NCBI GenBank assembly: GCA_013115145.1
Contig: JAAPAO010000183.1
Coordinates: 1 to 56,866 of the forward strand
DNA length: 56,866 bases
Origin: Perkinsus chesapeaki
Lineage: Eukaryota; Perkinsozoa; Perkinsida; Perkinsidae
Direction: 5' to 3'
Position 1 is the stretch's first letter. Every line of letters begins with the position of its first letter. The position numbers and the translations under genes were made by a program. This document shows positions 21,398-32,452 of this stretch, one piece after another. The notes under the pieces were generated by a model. That model ran no database searches and was not told where the DNA came from. It saw nothing but the letters and a program-made list of their open reading frames with translations.

Positions 21398-24300
21398 CTT
21401 GCAATTCTGTTCACAGCCCAGAGATGATTTGGCGGACACTGCGTCTCATTGGAACACCAAAGCCTCTCTGCGACAGAGGCAGCTCTCGGCCATACTCGAG
21501 TATTAAGTACGCTACCGTCTACCCACTCGCCTGAATTTTCAGGAATACTTCCGCAGTGACGGAACAGACCCACCCCAAACAATTGCTTCGCCGCCTTTGA
21601 TAATCCCCTTGTCATCTGCACGCATGCGAACATCATAAAAATGCGCCCAATCGCTGAAAGACAAGTCGTACCATGGAAGATGAAACATTCTTAGACTTAG
21701 ACTATTAGTGTAGATGGCGATGCCGCCAGGCTAAGACTGTGGTAAGCCCTCCCCTGTCAACTCTACACTCTAGCGGGTAATTCCAGAGAGTCATCTATTG
21801 CACTTCCAAGCTCATATTGAGCGGCCACCGTTGTCTCACCCCGCACTCCGGCGGCCCTAGAGTGATTGGAGGCGACCAAGGCGTTCGATTGAACTGTTTT
21901 TTCGGCTTTCACTAGAATAACTTATCGATTAATATTTCATTAGTATTGCCTCACGAGCTACGATTTGATTTTTCGAGTATCTTTTAGACATCATGCCGAA
22001 CTTTTGAGCTATAGTCCAAATTCAGAAGGATGTTATACAGTCACAGTATCTAATGAAGTACTGTTGATGCACAAACGGTTATCAGCGGTAGCTGCGGTAG
22101 TGGATAGGACGCCGAAGGCTGAGTCGCTTGAAATGCTTACTTTCCATACCGCTTCCCCAAGTCGGACAAGACAAAGTCGGTACTAAATACTAAACTTCGG
22201 TATCTCCCGCTTTGTGCCATCTACAATAGAACAACAACAGCATCGTTGGAAAAACAATGAAATACACAAACTCAATGTCGCAGAGAGTTACACACAATCC
22301 CTTGAAAGAATCAAGAAGCACAACTGGAGCTGTCGTAGCCGGACAATATGCGCACCATGCTGCATGGATTTTTAACACTAGATCTTTCCCAGATGCTACC
22401 CGGGAGATATACATGTCATTTGCGTCGTTAATTCCACGGAGCTGGTTATCCTGAACGTACTAAGTCCGCGCTACATAGGTTGAGTAAACTGTCTTCAATG
22501 GCTAATCCGGTTACAGTTATTTCCAAAAATTTATCCACTAATAAAGAATCTCATTCCCTTTTTAAGCATCCCATAGCATGCAGCAAGCTATTCGAATCAA
22601 ACTCCTTAATAAGCCTCCAACGCACATACCTTTACAGTATCGTCAATACTACGGCTTATGACTTGCCATGTATCAACGACATCTAGCTCGGTGGCGCCCT
22701 CATTCAGAAACTCATCCCACATAGTTATGTTAGCTCCTAGCAAGCAAGGCATACAGCAAATACAATTCTCAAACCGCTCATGATGGATCACAAAGTTCGA
22801 TCCTTGCACAATAGAGTTTAGATAGTCTACTTAGCAATGATCGTAAACTTTACCAGCCAATTTTACTCCACCAAGACTTAGTCTTCGTATACTGTACCTC
22901 CATTGTTATTGCACTGCTACTGAGGTGCCGGCAATACCGATCAATTTGCCCTTCTGCTATCTAAATCTACTTAGAGTCGCAGACTTGACACTAAGATTGC
23001 CTTCACGCACGCGCGCCTTTCAAAGCCGACACTGACAGTGCTAGCGTGCTCGATAAGCGTTCCCGAACTTGCCAGTTAAGTTCTTTATCCTTTTAACAGA
23101 GTTCTCCAGCCAATAGTTGAATAAATCCGATTTGTTGTGGTAACGCCTGAGCGGCACTCAATGATTGATATGCTAGCTCTCTCCCCACCCATGGACCCTT
23201 GTCCAGTTCTTCAAAGCATTTGTGTCCCAAGCATCAGCGATCCCATTGCCACCAAGGTGAAGTATCGGATCACCTATACGAGAGACTCCCGAAATTCAGC
23301 ACTTTTCCGGTGAACCATACAGGGACAATCACAGTAGAGTTATTAAACCCTCTCGATTCAAGTTGCACATAGAGCGGGTAGTCTAACTAAACCATACTCG
23401 GCGATGGACTGTGAACCGTAGACTCGTAGACAAAACGAGTAAACGACCAACTCGGACACGCGTGCAAGAACAGCTGTGCAAGTACTTTTAACGTCTCCGA
23501 ATCACGCAGTATTTTGGAGGAACGAAATCAGCTTTGTCATCGGTGAAGTGTACTTACTTCCATTAAACATATCGACAAATCTCTCGACCACTTCACTAAC
23601 AAACTTCTCAGTCTTCTTGCTAATAGGGTCCATGTAATACTTAGCATTGCCCTTGAGGGAAGGGTATCTAAAAAGACGACTCCTAGAGGGCCCCTACAGT
23701 AATACTTGTTGCGCCCCCCATGAGGACTCATCGCCTACGTGTGTTGGAAAGTTAACATTATAATTAATTATGCGATAACGTCAGCTGCAAGTCAACTGTA
23801 TGTCATTCAATGAAATATATAATATTCTTATAATGTGATTAATAGGCTATCACTGATAGCCAATATTAGTATATTCCAGGCCCCAGTGGAACCCAGAAAA
23901 GCGTTATCCTCCACAGCGGCAAGGAAATTGTCGGGCCCAGCAGAGGTAGATAGCCGCCAGACATCCTAACAACTATTCAACGTGGTAATTAGAAAACACT
24001 GGGAAACGATTTCTTAGCATTAACTTTAGATTAGGATTAGCTTAGTATTGACTTAAGGAGATTCAGTGGCAAGCACTAGTAGACGATCGGGTGGCATCTA
24101 GTTCATTACCAACCAGGTGGGCTACAAACCGTTCAATATGCACCGTGAGTAGCTCATGGGAGAGATAACACGAATTGTGTTATTTCTAGACTTCTAGGGG
24201 GACGATTCGAACTTGAAGCTCGCGAAACATACCCGCGTATCCAGCTCTCAGTATGCCCAGGTATATCTATCTCAGGAATGACATTAATCGCAAAGGAACG

Positions 24301-26895
24301 TGCCATCTTCTGGACTAATGAAATATCATCAGCTGTGTACCTAAGGTATCAAAGGTACTCATTTCTGGTTGTAAAATTTACAATGCTACGAGATATACAC
24401 TGTAAATCTCGATCTACTACAACATTGAGATTATCTTAGTGAGACACACCGTGAAATGCTTTTTCACAACTTTGTCGAGTTGCGGAATTCAATTAAAAAT
24501 AAATATTATAAATCGCAGTAAGTTACCAAAGTTTTTCTTGAAAATACGACAAGCTGGCACAGAATTAACGATTTAAACAAATAGCCTATACTCTCTTAAA
24601 AGGTAACAGGTGATATAACTCCATACAAATTTCTTAAGTGATACAGTATAACTTTTCATACGTCTCACGATCAAGGCTATCTGAAGCGCTGCTGACTCTG
24701 CTGAGTGAGCCGAAGTAGTGGATGCTTAATAGAAGCTTATTTTTGGTTCATCCTAAATTAAAACGAAATGTTAAAGGGGAGACTTACTATGCAGGAGTAT
24801 GACATTTCAATGTTTCACGTATACGATACCAATTTCTATAATTATTCTTTTCTAGAATCGTTCTAAGCCCATGCCTCCTGAATCTGGTTGATGCTACGCA
24901 TTGCAACCCCTCAACCACAAAAGCTACTTGGCTCGGGACGGGTTCCCGTGTTGCAGTCGAGGATACTCTTTAACGTCGATTGAGAAGCTTATATCATCTG
25001 TCGCATGCCAGTGCAGAATGTTCATCTGATCGGTTAGAAAGATAAAGCGATACACAAAATTGCAGTGATAGATATCAGCTTATCCCCACACGACTTTTCC
25101 AGTATATTTTATAATAATGTATCTTCTCCGTTACAGGATATATTTCTTAAGGAAATGTATGGTGGCTGCACCGGATGAAGCCCCTCGTGTGGGCCGATTC
25201 TGTGTCGTTTGTTGGTCGCCGAGGAGGAGTGCGGGCCGCACATTCTCACATGCAGTATAAGAATCCCCAATATGACGCCACACCATCTCGAGAGCCTTTC
25301 AACGAACAGGACGGACCTCCAGCGAGCTCACAGTAAAAGCCTAGAGGCTACTCAGTATCAGGAGTAGCCTCTACTCTCAATCTCCCGAACTACACCTTAC
25401 CTTCACTGATGCCATAAGCTTCAGTGTGTCATATATTTCTGATATAGGTAGGTATCGGCGACCAGTGTCAATGAGCAACCCTCGATGACTGAACGATGGG
25501 TAGTCCAGAATCCTCACGCCTTTCTTCAATATCTTATCGGTATCGTCGTGATTACGCAGTAGCTGGGCCTGAACTTGTATCAACTAGCCGCAGGGCAATG
25601 TATTTCTCGAGAAGCATAAACTGTCCATCATGCGGAGATGCGACAGTGTAGGGAATATGTTCGTAGACCAGGAGGGAATACCAACAAGACTTCTGTGGGA
25701 CTTTCAACTTACCGTTACCAATCGCTGACTGATATACTACTCTATTCCGTCATCAATGTGAGCTGGAAGCAGCATCGAGATAGAGTTTCGGTTTTACACC
25801 GAAAAATGAGATGTAATACTGGGGGCTTGAAAATTCCGTCTTCGCAGAGACTCTATAAGTAGCGAAAACTCGAGGCCACTCACCAAGGTCCCGATAGCAT
25901 ACACAAGACCAGGCTTGTCAAAATACGTTATATCGCACTCGGGATCCTGGCACTTAATCTCGTACTGTCCACTTGGCTCTTTGTCTTTGCCTTCGCAATG
26001 AGTGTGAACCGTGATGTTCAAATCTGAAATCACAAAAGGGTGTTTCAAAATTCCGTGAGCACTTTTGGAAGCCGATTTCTCGTCGACGCATACGAATTTT
26101 TCTACGAAGATTTCAAGGGAGCATCCAGGCAATGAGTGTGAACCGTGACGTTCAAATCTGAAATCACTATCACGAGTAGCGTTACATCCATCTGGGTGAA
26201 CCATACAGTGACAAAAGCAGTATAGGTATTAAAGACTCCCGGCAATTGCACATAGAAAAGTCATACTAAGCCCTTTTTGGTGTTCGACTATAAACTCACA
26301 CACACGAATCGCTGCTCGGCGGTCTCACCTGTTGTGTTGCCGTAAAATGTCTCAAAAAGGAACTCGACGTAAGAGTTTTCATACTTCATGCAAGAAGTGC
26401 TCTTTTTAAAGCCAGCTACATCTTCCAGGGCTGAGGGAGCGTCAATCAGTCTTGGACGTGCGAATGCGAGAATCCATCACATTGCCTTCATTATAATAAC
26501 TGTGGATAAAATCGGCAACGGAAACCTCCAAAAAGTATGGTGTCCCTTGTCTGCAACTATCACTTCGATCGTTACTCAGCCATAGAGACTCCTATATAAT
26601 ATGTAGGCGACGGAAAAAATGATTCCCTTGCGAGAGGAGTAGAGACTGTTCTACAAGTGACAATACGGCACCTTAATCTCAGAGCGGTTTTCAAAACTGG
26701 AGAAATTGCTATTTCCAACTGAGCGGTCGTATAGTTCCGAAACAGCAGTAACTTACCAATCTTGCCAAATTGAACGACTTTCGGAACTGGCCATATGTTG
26801 AGCTGTGGCTGAGGAGGCAGGCTTAAGGGGATGGCCAACCTAATGTGACAGTTGGAGTAAATCAAGGGGAACAGGGAGACGTAGAGGAGCGTCAC
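21398..26895 (-). CDS. GH20 beta-hexosaminidase-like protein with altered catalytic motif
   Basis: Multi-exon gene of the GH20 family (removal of terminal N-acetylhexosamine in active members). First exon 26757-26895: hydrophobic leader then [12 protein letters not shown]. Further exons read from family motifs: 26672-26718; 25884-26023 (YAIGTL); 25401-25568 ([17 protein letters not shown]); 24928-25025 ([10 protein letters not shown]); 24233-24340 ([14 protein letters not shown]); 23558-23651; 23189-23273; 23073-23146; 22630-22736 (ITMWDEF); 21574-~21680 ([14 protein letters not shown]); 21398-21530 ([19 protein letters not shown]). Phases agree at most joins; 23073 appears to use a GC-AG donor (GCAAGT). 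Exons between 24,232 and 23,652, around 26.1-26.6 kb and at the C-terminus are unresolved. The family motif HxGGDE reads HLGGNG at ~23,250, so both catalytic carboxylates are missing: probably a pseudoenzyme or sugar-binding protein. Confidence 0.87.
25995..26169. repeat. Direct repeat spanning a splice acceptor of the GH20-like gene
   Basis: A ~39-bp unit (GCAATGAGTGTGAACC...CTGAAATCAC) occurs at ~25995-26033 and again at ~26131-26169 with one mismatch. On the minus strand the left copy covers the acceptor TTTCAG and the first bases of the exon ending at 25884. The other copy is a ready-made decoy acceptor 134 nt upstream. Confidence 0.8.
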
Positions 26896-28310
26896 ACGTT
26901 ATCAGGAGAGATGCGTTTGACGTTCCCTTTTGGTCTGGCAGGTTATCATGTTGCTAAAAGTCATATATTTCCTTCAAATTGAGACACTTTTTGATCCGGA
27001 AAGATATTTCTGGGAGGCTAGATGGTCTTCGGAACAGGAACGCCGACCTGACTTACTCTGACGCACAGGTGAAGCATGATTGCATGAACCCAAATACCTG
27101 AATTATAACGAAGACTACACCAAGGCCGGAAGCCTCTACCATTGCGATGTATTGTAGAGCACGATCGCCAGACCGAGACATAAGGTAACAACTAAACCTG
27201 GAGGACCAGAAATGACGAAGAACTGCCTCAACAGAGTCACGTGGACCATCTGACTTAGGTTGAGTCCTGGCCTAGAAATTCCGAATTAGCGTTGCAAGGT
27301 ACTCGAGTAGGGCTATGCCAGAGACTATCTGGAATTTCTGCAGTGCCTCAGCGCTACACTGAGTTGACGAGGTTCAGCAGAGGCGATCTGGTCGCCTCCT
27401 GCGCTCATAATCGCCGCGATCATCAGATGCCAATGCCGCATCTGGCGCAGGTGGCCGGCGACGTGGCTCGCAGTGGGCATGCGTGCAGCATACTACGTAC
27501 GAGGCAACGCTACTTCTGGAATTGTATGCAGATAGCAATATTCCGAGAGTGCCGTAAGTGGGTTCATGAATCGACAGCTAGTCTGACTCAGACGGGCAAG
27601 TAGGCCTTGGCTGTGGTGAAAGGTTCGGATGTTTGGTGGAGATTCCTCAAACTACGCCTGCGTGCTAATCAAGAGAGCCCGCCTTGCCCCAGCCGTACAA
27701 GGGTTGGAGTTGACCAGGGACTAGTATTGGAGTGATGACGGAGGACTCTCGGAACTGAGTCCCTGCGGACGGGACCGCTGTGGCGGACTAGTTGCACCGC
27801 ACGTAAACACACTGGAACCAATTAATGTTGACGGGGCGCTGCTAGAAGAAGGAAAATGCTTGGATCCACCGTGACCACGGTGCTTGGGAAGTTGAATTAG
27901 CCGACTCGGACTGGCTATTACACAGGGAGGAGAGCCTCCCCTCTAGAGAAGAGGCAGGCTCAACGGCCTGCATAATGGCTGTGATGGGATGAATGCTAGT
28001 GACAGTCGGTTACAAAATAAGTCGGCGACAATCGTTCATCCTATTGATTAGTAGTAGTCCGCTGATATAGCTGCGATATGTGCTTCAATGGCATCAGAGT
28101 CTGACGATGAGATGATCTGTTTTGCTGTTAAGCTGGATGCCTCAGGTGAATGTGAAACCGTCATAAGTGCTCGAAGCACTCCATGATGAAATCATTTAAC
28201 GCAATACTGTACATTGAATTGAACATGAGATACGCTTAAAGTGTGCTGGCTGATAGAAACGTATAGCGATGTGGCGTGAAGGAGGCTATGTTTAAAGCAC
28301 CTCCTGAAGG
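26896..28310 (+). other. Possible degenerate retroelement fragment
   Basis: Frame 27292-27603 contains H...SGHACSILRTRQRYFWNCMQIAIF...C, resembling the zinc-binding N-terminal region of LTR-element integrases (H-x-GH-x-G..RxRYxWxxM). Stops follow at once and nothing else is preserved. Base composition is more GC-rich than the flanks. Weak call; chance similarity cannot be excluded. Confidence 0.3.
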
Positions 28311-28317
28311 GGTGTCT

Positions 28318-28506
28318 CTTCACATCTGGCCATAATACGAGGGCAAAAGGATGTTCATCTTCAGGAATCGAAGACGCTCCGATCTCCTCCGGGCGTAGTC
28401 GTCTGTAGACAAGATCGTCTGGTCCAGTTTGCTGAATTGCCGATTCTATCGACAACTGATAAGTGGTGTCGATAAGACAGCCAATAAGAAGGAAAGATAT
28501 CCTCAT
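28318..28506 (-). pseudogene. Orphan first exon of the GNAT-like secreted family
   Basis: Starts at Met 28506: leader MRISFLLIGCLIDTTYQLSI, then ESAIQQTGPDDLVYRRLRPEEIG and SSIPEDEHPFALVL. This matches, in order, exon 1 of the gene at 41525-42264 (MRASLLLIICLINIAYQLSI, DLEYSRLLAEEVGYSSIAEFEH). The exon probably ends near 28345 or 28327. None of the later exons (65-nt exon, WQxxGVASKM exon, LYKYPS exon) could be found downstream. I infer a duplicated fragment about 11 kb away from the main array. Alternatively it encodes a short secreted peptide, since the frame stays open to 28192. Confidence 0.55.
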
Positions 28507-30304
28507 TTTCGATAAGAAACTTACAATTACAACTACATGCTTCAGCTTTCTTCATATTCCCCTCGAGCGTGAGGGCCCAATCAAGATGCAGCATAGGTCT
28601 GTCTGCTATGGTAAAGTCTCTTGGGTCGATGGGGAGGGGCGTGATGGAGAGTGCCGTCTGTCAGTGCAGATGTATATTGTCAATCGAATGTTACATGCTA
28701 GCTGTATATATTGCTGCTCCATCAGCCAGGTACATAGATACAGAAACTATAATGTACACACGTGCAGCTTATTCCCTTGTGTCTGCGAGCATCAGGGTGT
28801 TTGTCAACTCGACACTTATGCCCGAGTGGGGAAAACTGCTTACCATTTCTGAGTTGGTCTGAAGCTTTTATAAGCAAAAATCTATTATGGCACCTATCGC
28901 CTGCGTGCGGACCAACTCCCACATACGCACATGCTACTTTTCTTTCGACAATAGAGAGACAGAGTTTCCCAATCTACAAGGACTCTAATCGAGAAAAATA
29001 GATAAATACCACAGCTAGTAACCACAGTAGCCCTACTGGCGCCACTGCGTCATCGTAGCAAAGAAATAATAACGGAAAATGACGACATAATCATCATTGA
29101 GTGGCTTATGTGCGGAGGGAGCCATCTTGTGGGGAAATAGTGAACTTCACGGTGCAAGCGGCGAGCCAGCACAAGCCTCATCCGCGAGCCCTTATCAAGG
29201 ATCGAGGATCAGGGTTGTGATAGACGTTCTGAGAATTGCTGACTGTTGCCCTTGTTCCGTAGCCATCTCCTTATGTAAAGGCACTGTTCAGTTCGTCAGT
29301 CCTCGAGCTTCTTCTTGTCACTGCTTAGTGAGCAGTGCTCAAAACGATATCAGTTCGTGTTGTGGTACGAGGACATCTCGACAACAAGTACCACAACAAT
29401 TATGTCACAGTGATGCTGTGACAGCGTGTAATACACAATCTGTCTATAATGCCCATGTGTGCAGAGACTTAGGCTGCCAACACATGTTGTGGGTCCAGAT
29501 TGATTTCTATCTTGACAGTAGATCTTCGGTGCGGAGGGGCGGAGCTCGCTTGTATTGTATATTGATAGTCTGCCCGTTGAAGGCTTCGAGAGAAAGCGAA
29601 AAATGTTTGTTGTCGGATTCGAACCTAGCTCACTCGAGTGAAAGCTCAGGTGCTTAACGTAGTAAGCTAAAGAAAACCGTTTCATGCGGAGAACTACCTT
29701 GAAAATGTTTTCGATAGTCAGGGGCTTAGAATTTCAAGTTCGCTATATTTCTAGTGAGATCGCATATACATGTGAAGGAAAACGATATATCGCTCGTGGG
29801 GAAAGACACTGTGGTTAAGCCGGAATTTCTGCTCACGGACGGACGGACGCACACGAATGACCGCGCACTGCAGTATAAGGTCCGCTCGCTTCGCTCGCTC
29901 CGCAATTCTCCTGCTTTCCCCAGTGGGGAGTCCCTTCCAAGTTAAATCCGTAGGATTCGACGCGCGTAAAACAGCAGTGGGAGCGACCTGGTGAATCCTA
30001 ACGCACGGTTGCGCTGTGCAGCCTGCACACTATGGAGATTCCCCCGAAACCGGAGCGTCGCCCGACGGTTTCGGCGGTGGAATGGGACCGGGACGAAGTG
30101 TGCGCAGCGCGCTTGAACTACCATCTTGAGCTAGACGGCTGGCGACTTTTGAAGCACTGCCACTAGTGCTGCGGTGGCAGGGTCGGAACTCAGGTTACGC
30201 ACCGTCTGCATCACGCAGCGGTATCCCTGCTTCCCCCTTTTCTTTTTTTTTGCCAAGAGTGTGGTTGGGCCTGGCAGCTCAGCAGTTGTAGCCGTGAGGC
30301 CTAG
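28507..30304. other. Relic-rich spacer
   Basis: No cellular gene assigned. A 186-codon plus frame at 29097-29657 starts at a non-ATG codon and lacks motifs, and is probably spurious. Perfect small hairpins occur at ~29403-29424 (TGTCACAG/CTGTGACA) and ~30043-30075 (CCGAAACCG/CGGTTTCGG). Confidence 0.4.
29590..29660 (-). other. tRNA-like relic
   Basis: Minus strand reads like the body of a tRNA: a D-arm-like GCTT...AAGC, an anticodon-loop-like CTTTCAC (TTC would be Glu), then AGGTTCGAATCC as T-loop/B-box. T-stem and anticodon-stem pairing are broken and no acceptor stem closes. Best read as a tRNA-derived fragment, possibly from a SINE, not a working tRNA. Confidence 0.3.
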
Positions 30305-30307
30305 TTG

Positions 30308-30526
30308 ATGTCTCAATACATCATCTTAGCTTCTCACCTTGCAGCTGCGGTCCTGCTGGGTCTTCGGGCTCCCGTCAGCGCGCGTTTCATGTCTCATGAC
30401 TACGATCCGCTAGCTGGCCGCTGGTACCACCACGGGACCCTCGAACTTCCTCCAATCTCCCACACTCAGCGGTTTTACACAACTTGTCATGTGGGGAGGC
30501 ATCCGGGCAGCGCAAATTTTCAATAG
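30308..30526 (+). CDS. Possible small secreted protein or first exon
   Basis: 72 codons from ATG 30308. Residues ~3-25 form a good signal peptide (ILASHLAAAVLLGLRAPVSA), followed by a polar segment with RWYHHGTLELPPISHTQRFY and two His/Gly-rich turns. No family recognised. It may be complete or only exon 1. It lies opposite in strand to all named genes, in a GC-rich patch. Confidence 0.35.
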   Translation: MSQYIILASHLAAAVLLGLRAPVSARFMSHDYDPLAGRWYHHGTLELPPISHTQRFYTTCHVGRHPGSANFQ

Positions 30527-31322
30527 GACTTGCATGAACCCACAAGTTGTATGATACGACAGCTACTGCACGGGCAAATCATCAGTGTCTCCAAAGTCAA
30601 CCATCCACTTTTCTGCGGTCGGTACTATCGACTCGGAAGCTACCGTAGCTCTCCAGAGGGAGGCATACCCACCGCCCGTACGTTAAAAGTAGCTCAGCTC
30701 ATTTAGCTGCACATGAGTCTCCGAGGGGGGGGGCTTGGTAGTGTAGGTAGTCTGTAAGATCAAGTCTTATCGTGGCACAGCCGTGGTGTGACACCACTGG
30801 CGTCCGTGAATTTACGATACAGATTTTACACTGCATTTATTATTTGATGCAAGAATAATACTCCCATTAAACGACCCTTTAGCCCAGTCTGGGCTGCCCA
30901 GATCATTTACTTGACCTAGTTCTAGCCCCCTATAGCCTAAGCAGCCTGCCAGGCCTTTCGGCTCAGACAGGCCCCCTTCGCGAACTCTTCAAGAGCGTCT
31001 ACACCGGAGAGTTAGAGCCTTCCACGAGATAACCTCTTCGGCAAAGTGTGGTCAACCTGGTCTGGATCCAATGCCGTCTATTCCACATGAGTGTTTGGTG
31101 TAAATTTGTATGTAGATTCCAGACATCCCATAGCAGCGACTAATTGTTATGGTTATTTATGTACTATCCCAACTCGTCCAGTTAAATATTACGAAGTCAA
31201 TTAACCACCCAAAATTCACTTTGTAGGTGACAGCAAAGCTTTGTGATTCACACGTAAGCGTTTGGGAACACAGAATGAAGCGGTAGAAGAGCTGGTAATG
31301 GTTATAGTTTACACTGTGAACT
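30527..31322. other. Spacer downstream of nuclease copy 8
   Basis: No gene, RNA or repeat recognised. It should hold the 3' untranslated region of copy 8. Confidence 0.4.
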
Positions 31323-32306
31323 TTACAGTACAGACAAAAGATATAGAACAAAGAGAGGTAGCACGGTGACCGCAAGTGAAGGGGTCCTTCCATGAGCGTC
31401 ATTAGGCGTAGGGGCAGCTGTAGTGGATGCAGATGAAGAAGCTGTAACGTTGTTTAAGAGCCAAGTTAGACGAACACCGGCTTTCGCTAACTGCTCTTTG
31501 GCTACCTCGATGCGACCGTTGTAATAATCCATTGGAAGATAATCATTATCTCTCACAGCAGACCCATTAACATGCTTATAGCTATAATCACAGGCAGCTT
31601 TGGCAGTCTCATCAACCCACTTATCGATACACGCATCAAGTCCATACTTCTCACAGTCCTCGATCCATTCTTCAACATCACTGGCGTATCTTCCGCCTTT
31701 ATCAAGTTCGTCGCTCACAGCTTCTTCTGTAATTGTCCAGTATGGCTCACTAGGAGCGCGATGGCCTCGTCCTTGGAGCTCGTAAAGGAGAGCCGAGTCC
31801 CAAGTGGAATGGAGATTGGTATGCTGGTGGCGCGCGAAACCGAGATCGACATCAATATTATTCCCGCCCCGGTCCTTGGTGCGGCCGACATGTAATGGCT
31901 GATGAGCATCTCCCACGAAGTGTACAATGAACTTGAGGGCCTCTTGGCGTTGTTCCAAAGGAAGTGACTCGTCGACGACTCTTCTCGAGTAGTTCTTCAA
32001 TCCACCAGCAACACATACGTCGTTCTTACAGTCTCTGGCGTAGTTGAAGTGACAGTCAGGCGTGTCGGCATAATGTAGAGGAGAAGACCACTTCCATTTA
32101 TAGCCGTCGGGACCGTACTTGACATCATCAGCCCAACTGGAATAGTTAGTCATCGGAACACCTTTACCCATGATATCATCGATAGCATCTTGAGTTTCAT
32201 CTTTAATACGACCTTGACTAAGTTGTGCTACAACAGCGTGGCCATCACTTCCCCATGCAAGAGCGACAGGGACACCAATAGCTGCAGCTGATACTAGAAA
32301 GCGCAT
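31323..32306 (-). CDS. S1/P1-type zinc nuclease with GPI-anchor-like tail (copy 8)
   Basis: 327 residues from Met 32306 (leader MRFLVSAAAIGVPVALA); 39 extra upstream codons are open but not used. Ligands complete: WGSDGH, SSWAD, LHYAD, HFVGDAHQPLH, NLHSTWD. The body is very close to copies 1, 5 and 6. The six-Cys tail is replaced by a Ser/Thr/Ala-rich linker, then PNDAHGR and a terminal ~17-residue hydrophobic run (LAVTVLPLFVLYLLSVL) ending at the stop. That layout (small residues Asn-Asp-Ala, short polar spacer, hydrophobic end with no basic tail) is what GPI-anchor signals look like. Inferred: a surface-tethered version of the secreted enzyme. A plain membrane anchor is the alternative. It stands apart from the main array, next to the Deg protease. 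Confidence 0.93.
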   Translation of the reverse strand: MRFLVSAAAIGVPVALAWGSDGHAVVAQLSQGRIKDETQDAIDDIMGKGVPMTNYSSWADDVKYGPDGYKWKWSSPLHYADTPDCHFNYARDCKNDVCVAGGLKNYSRRVVDESLPLEQRQEALKFIVHFVGDAHQPLHVGRTKDRGGNNIDVDLGFARHQHTNLHSTWDSALLYELQGRGHRAPSEPYWTITEEAVSDELDKGGRYASDVEEWIEDCEKYGLDACIDKWVDETAKAACDYSYKHVNGSAVRDNDYLPMDYYNGRIEVAKEQLAKAGVRLTWLLNNVTASSSASTTAAPTPNDAHGRTPSLAVTVLPLFVLYLLSVL

Positions 32307-32452
32307 TATGAAAGATAAGCGAACAAATAACCAAAGGAAGTAGCATGCAAGACAAGACCCAAAAAACAGTTCGAGAGTGGATAACTTTGTTACACTCAAA
32401 TGGACTACTTCAACACAAGACACGTTGATGAAACCATAGTTTACGTGCTGCT

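Noticed and set aside
29097-29657. 186-codon Cys-containing ORF on the plus strand
   Set aside because: Non-ATG start, no signal peptide or motif, and it runs into the tRNA-like relic; probably chance.
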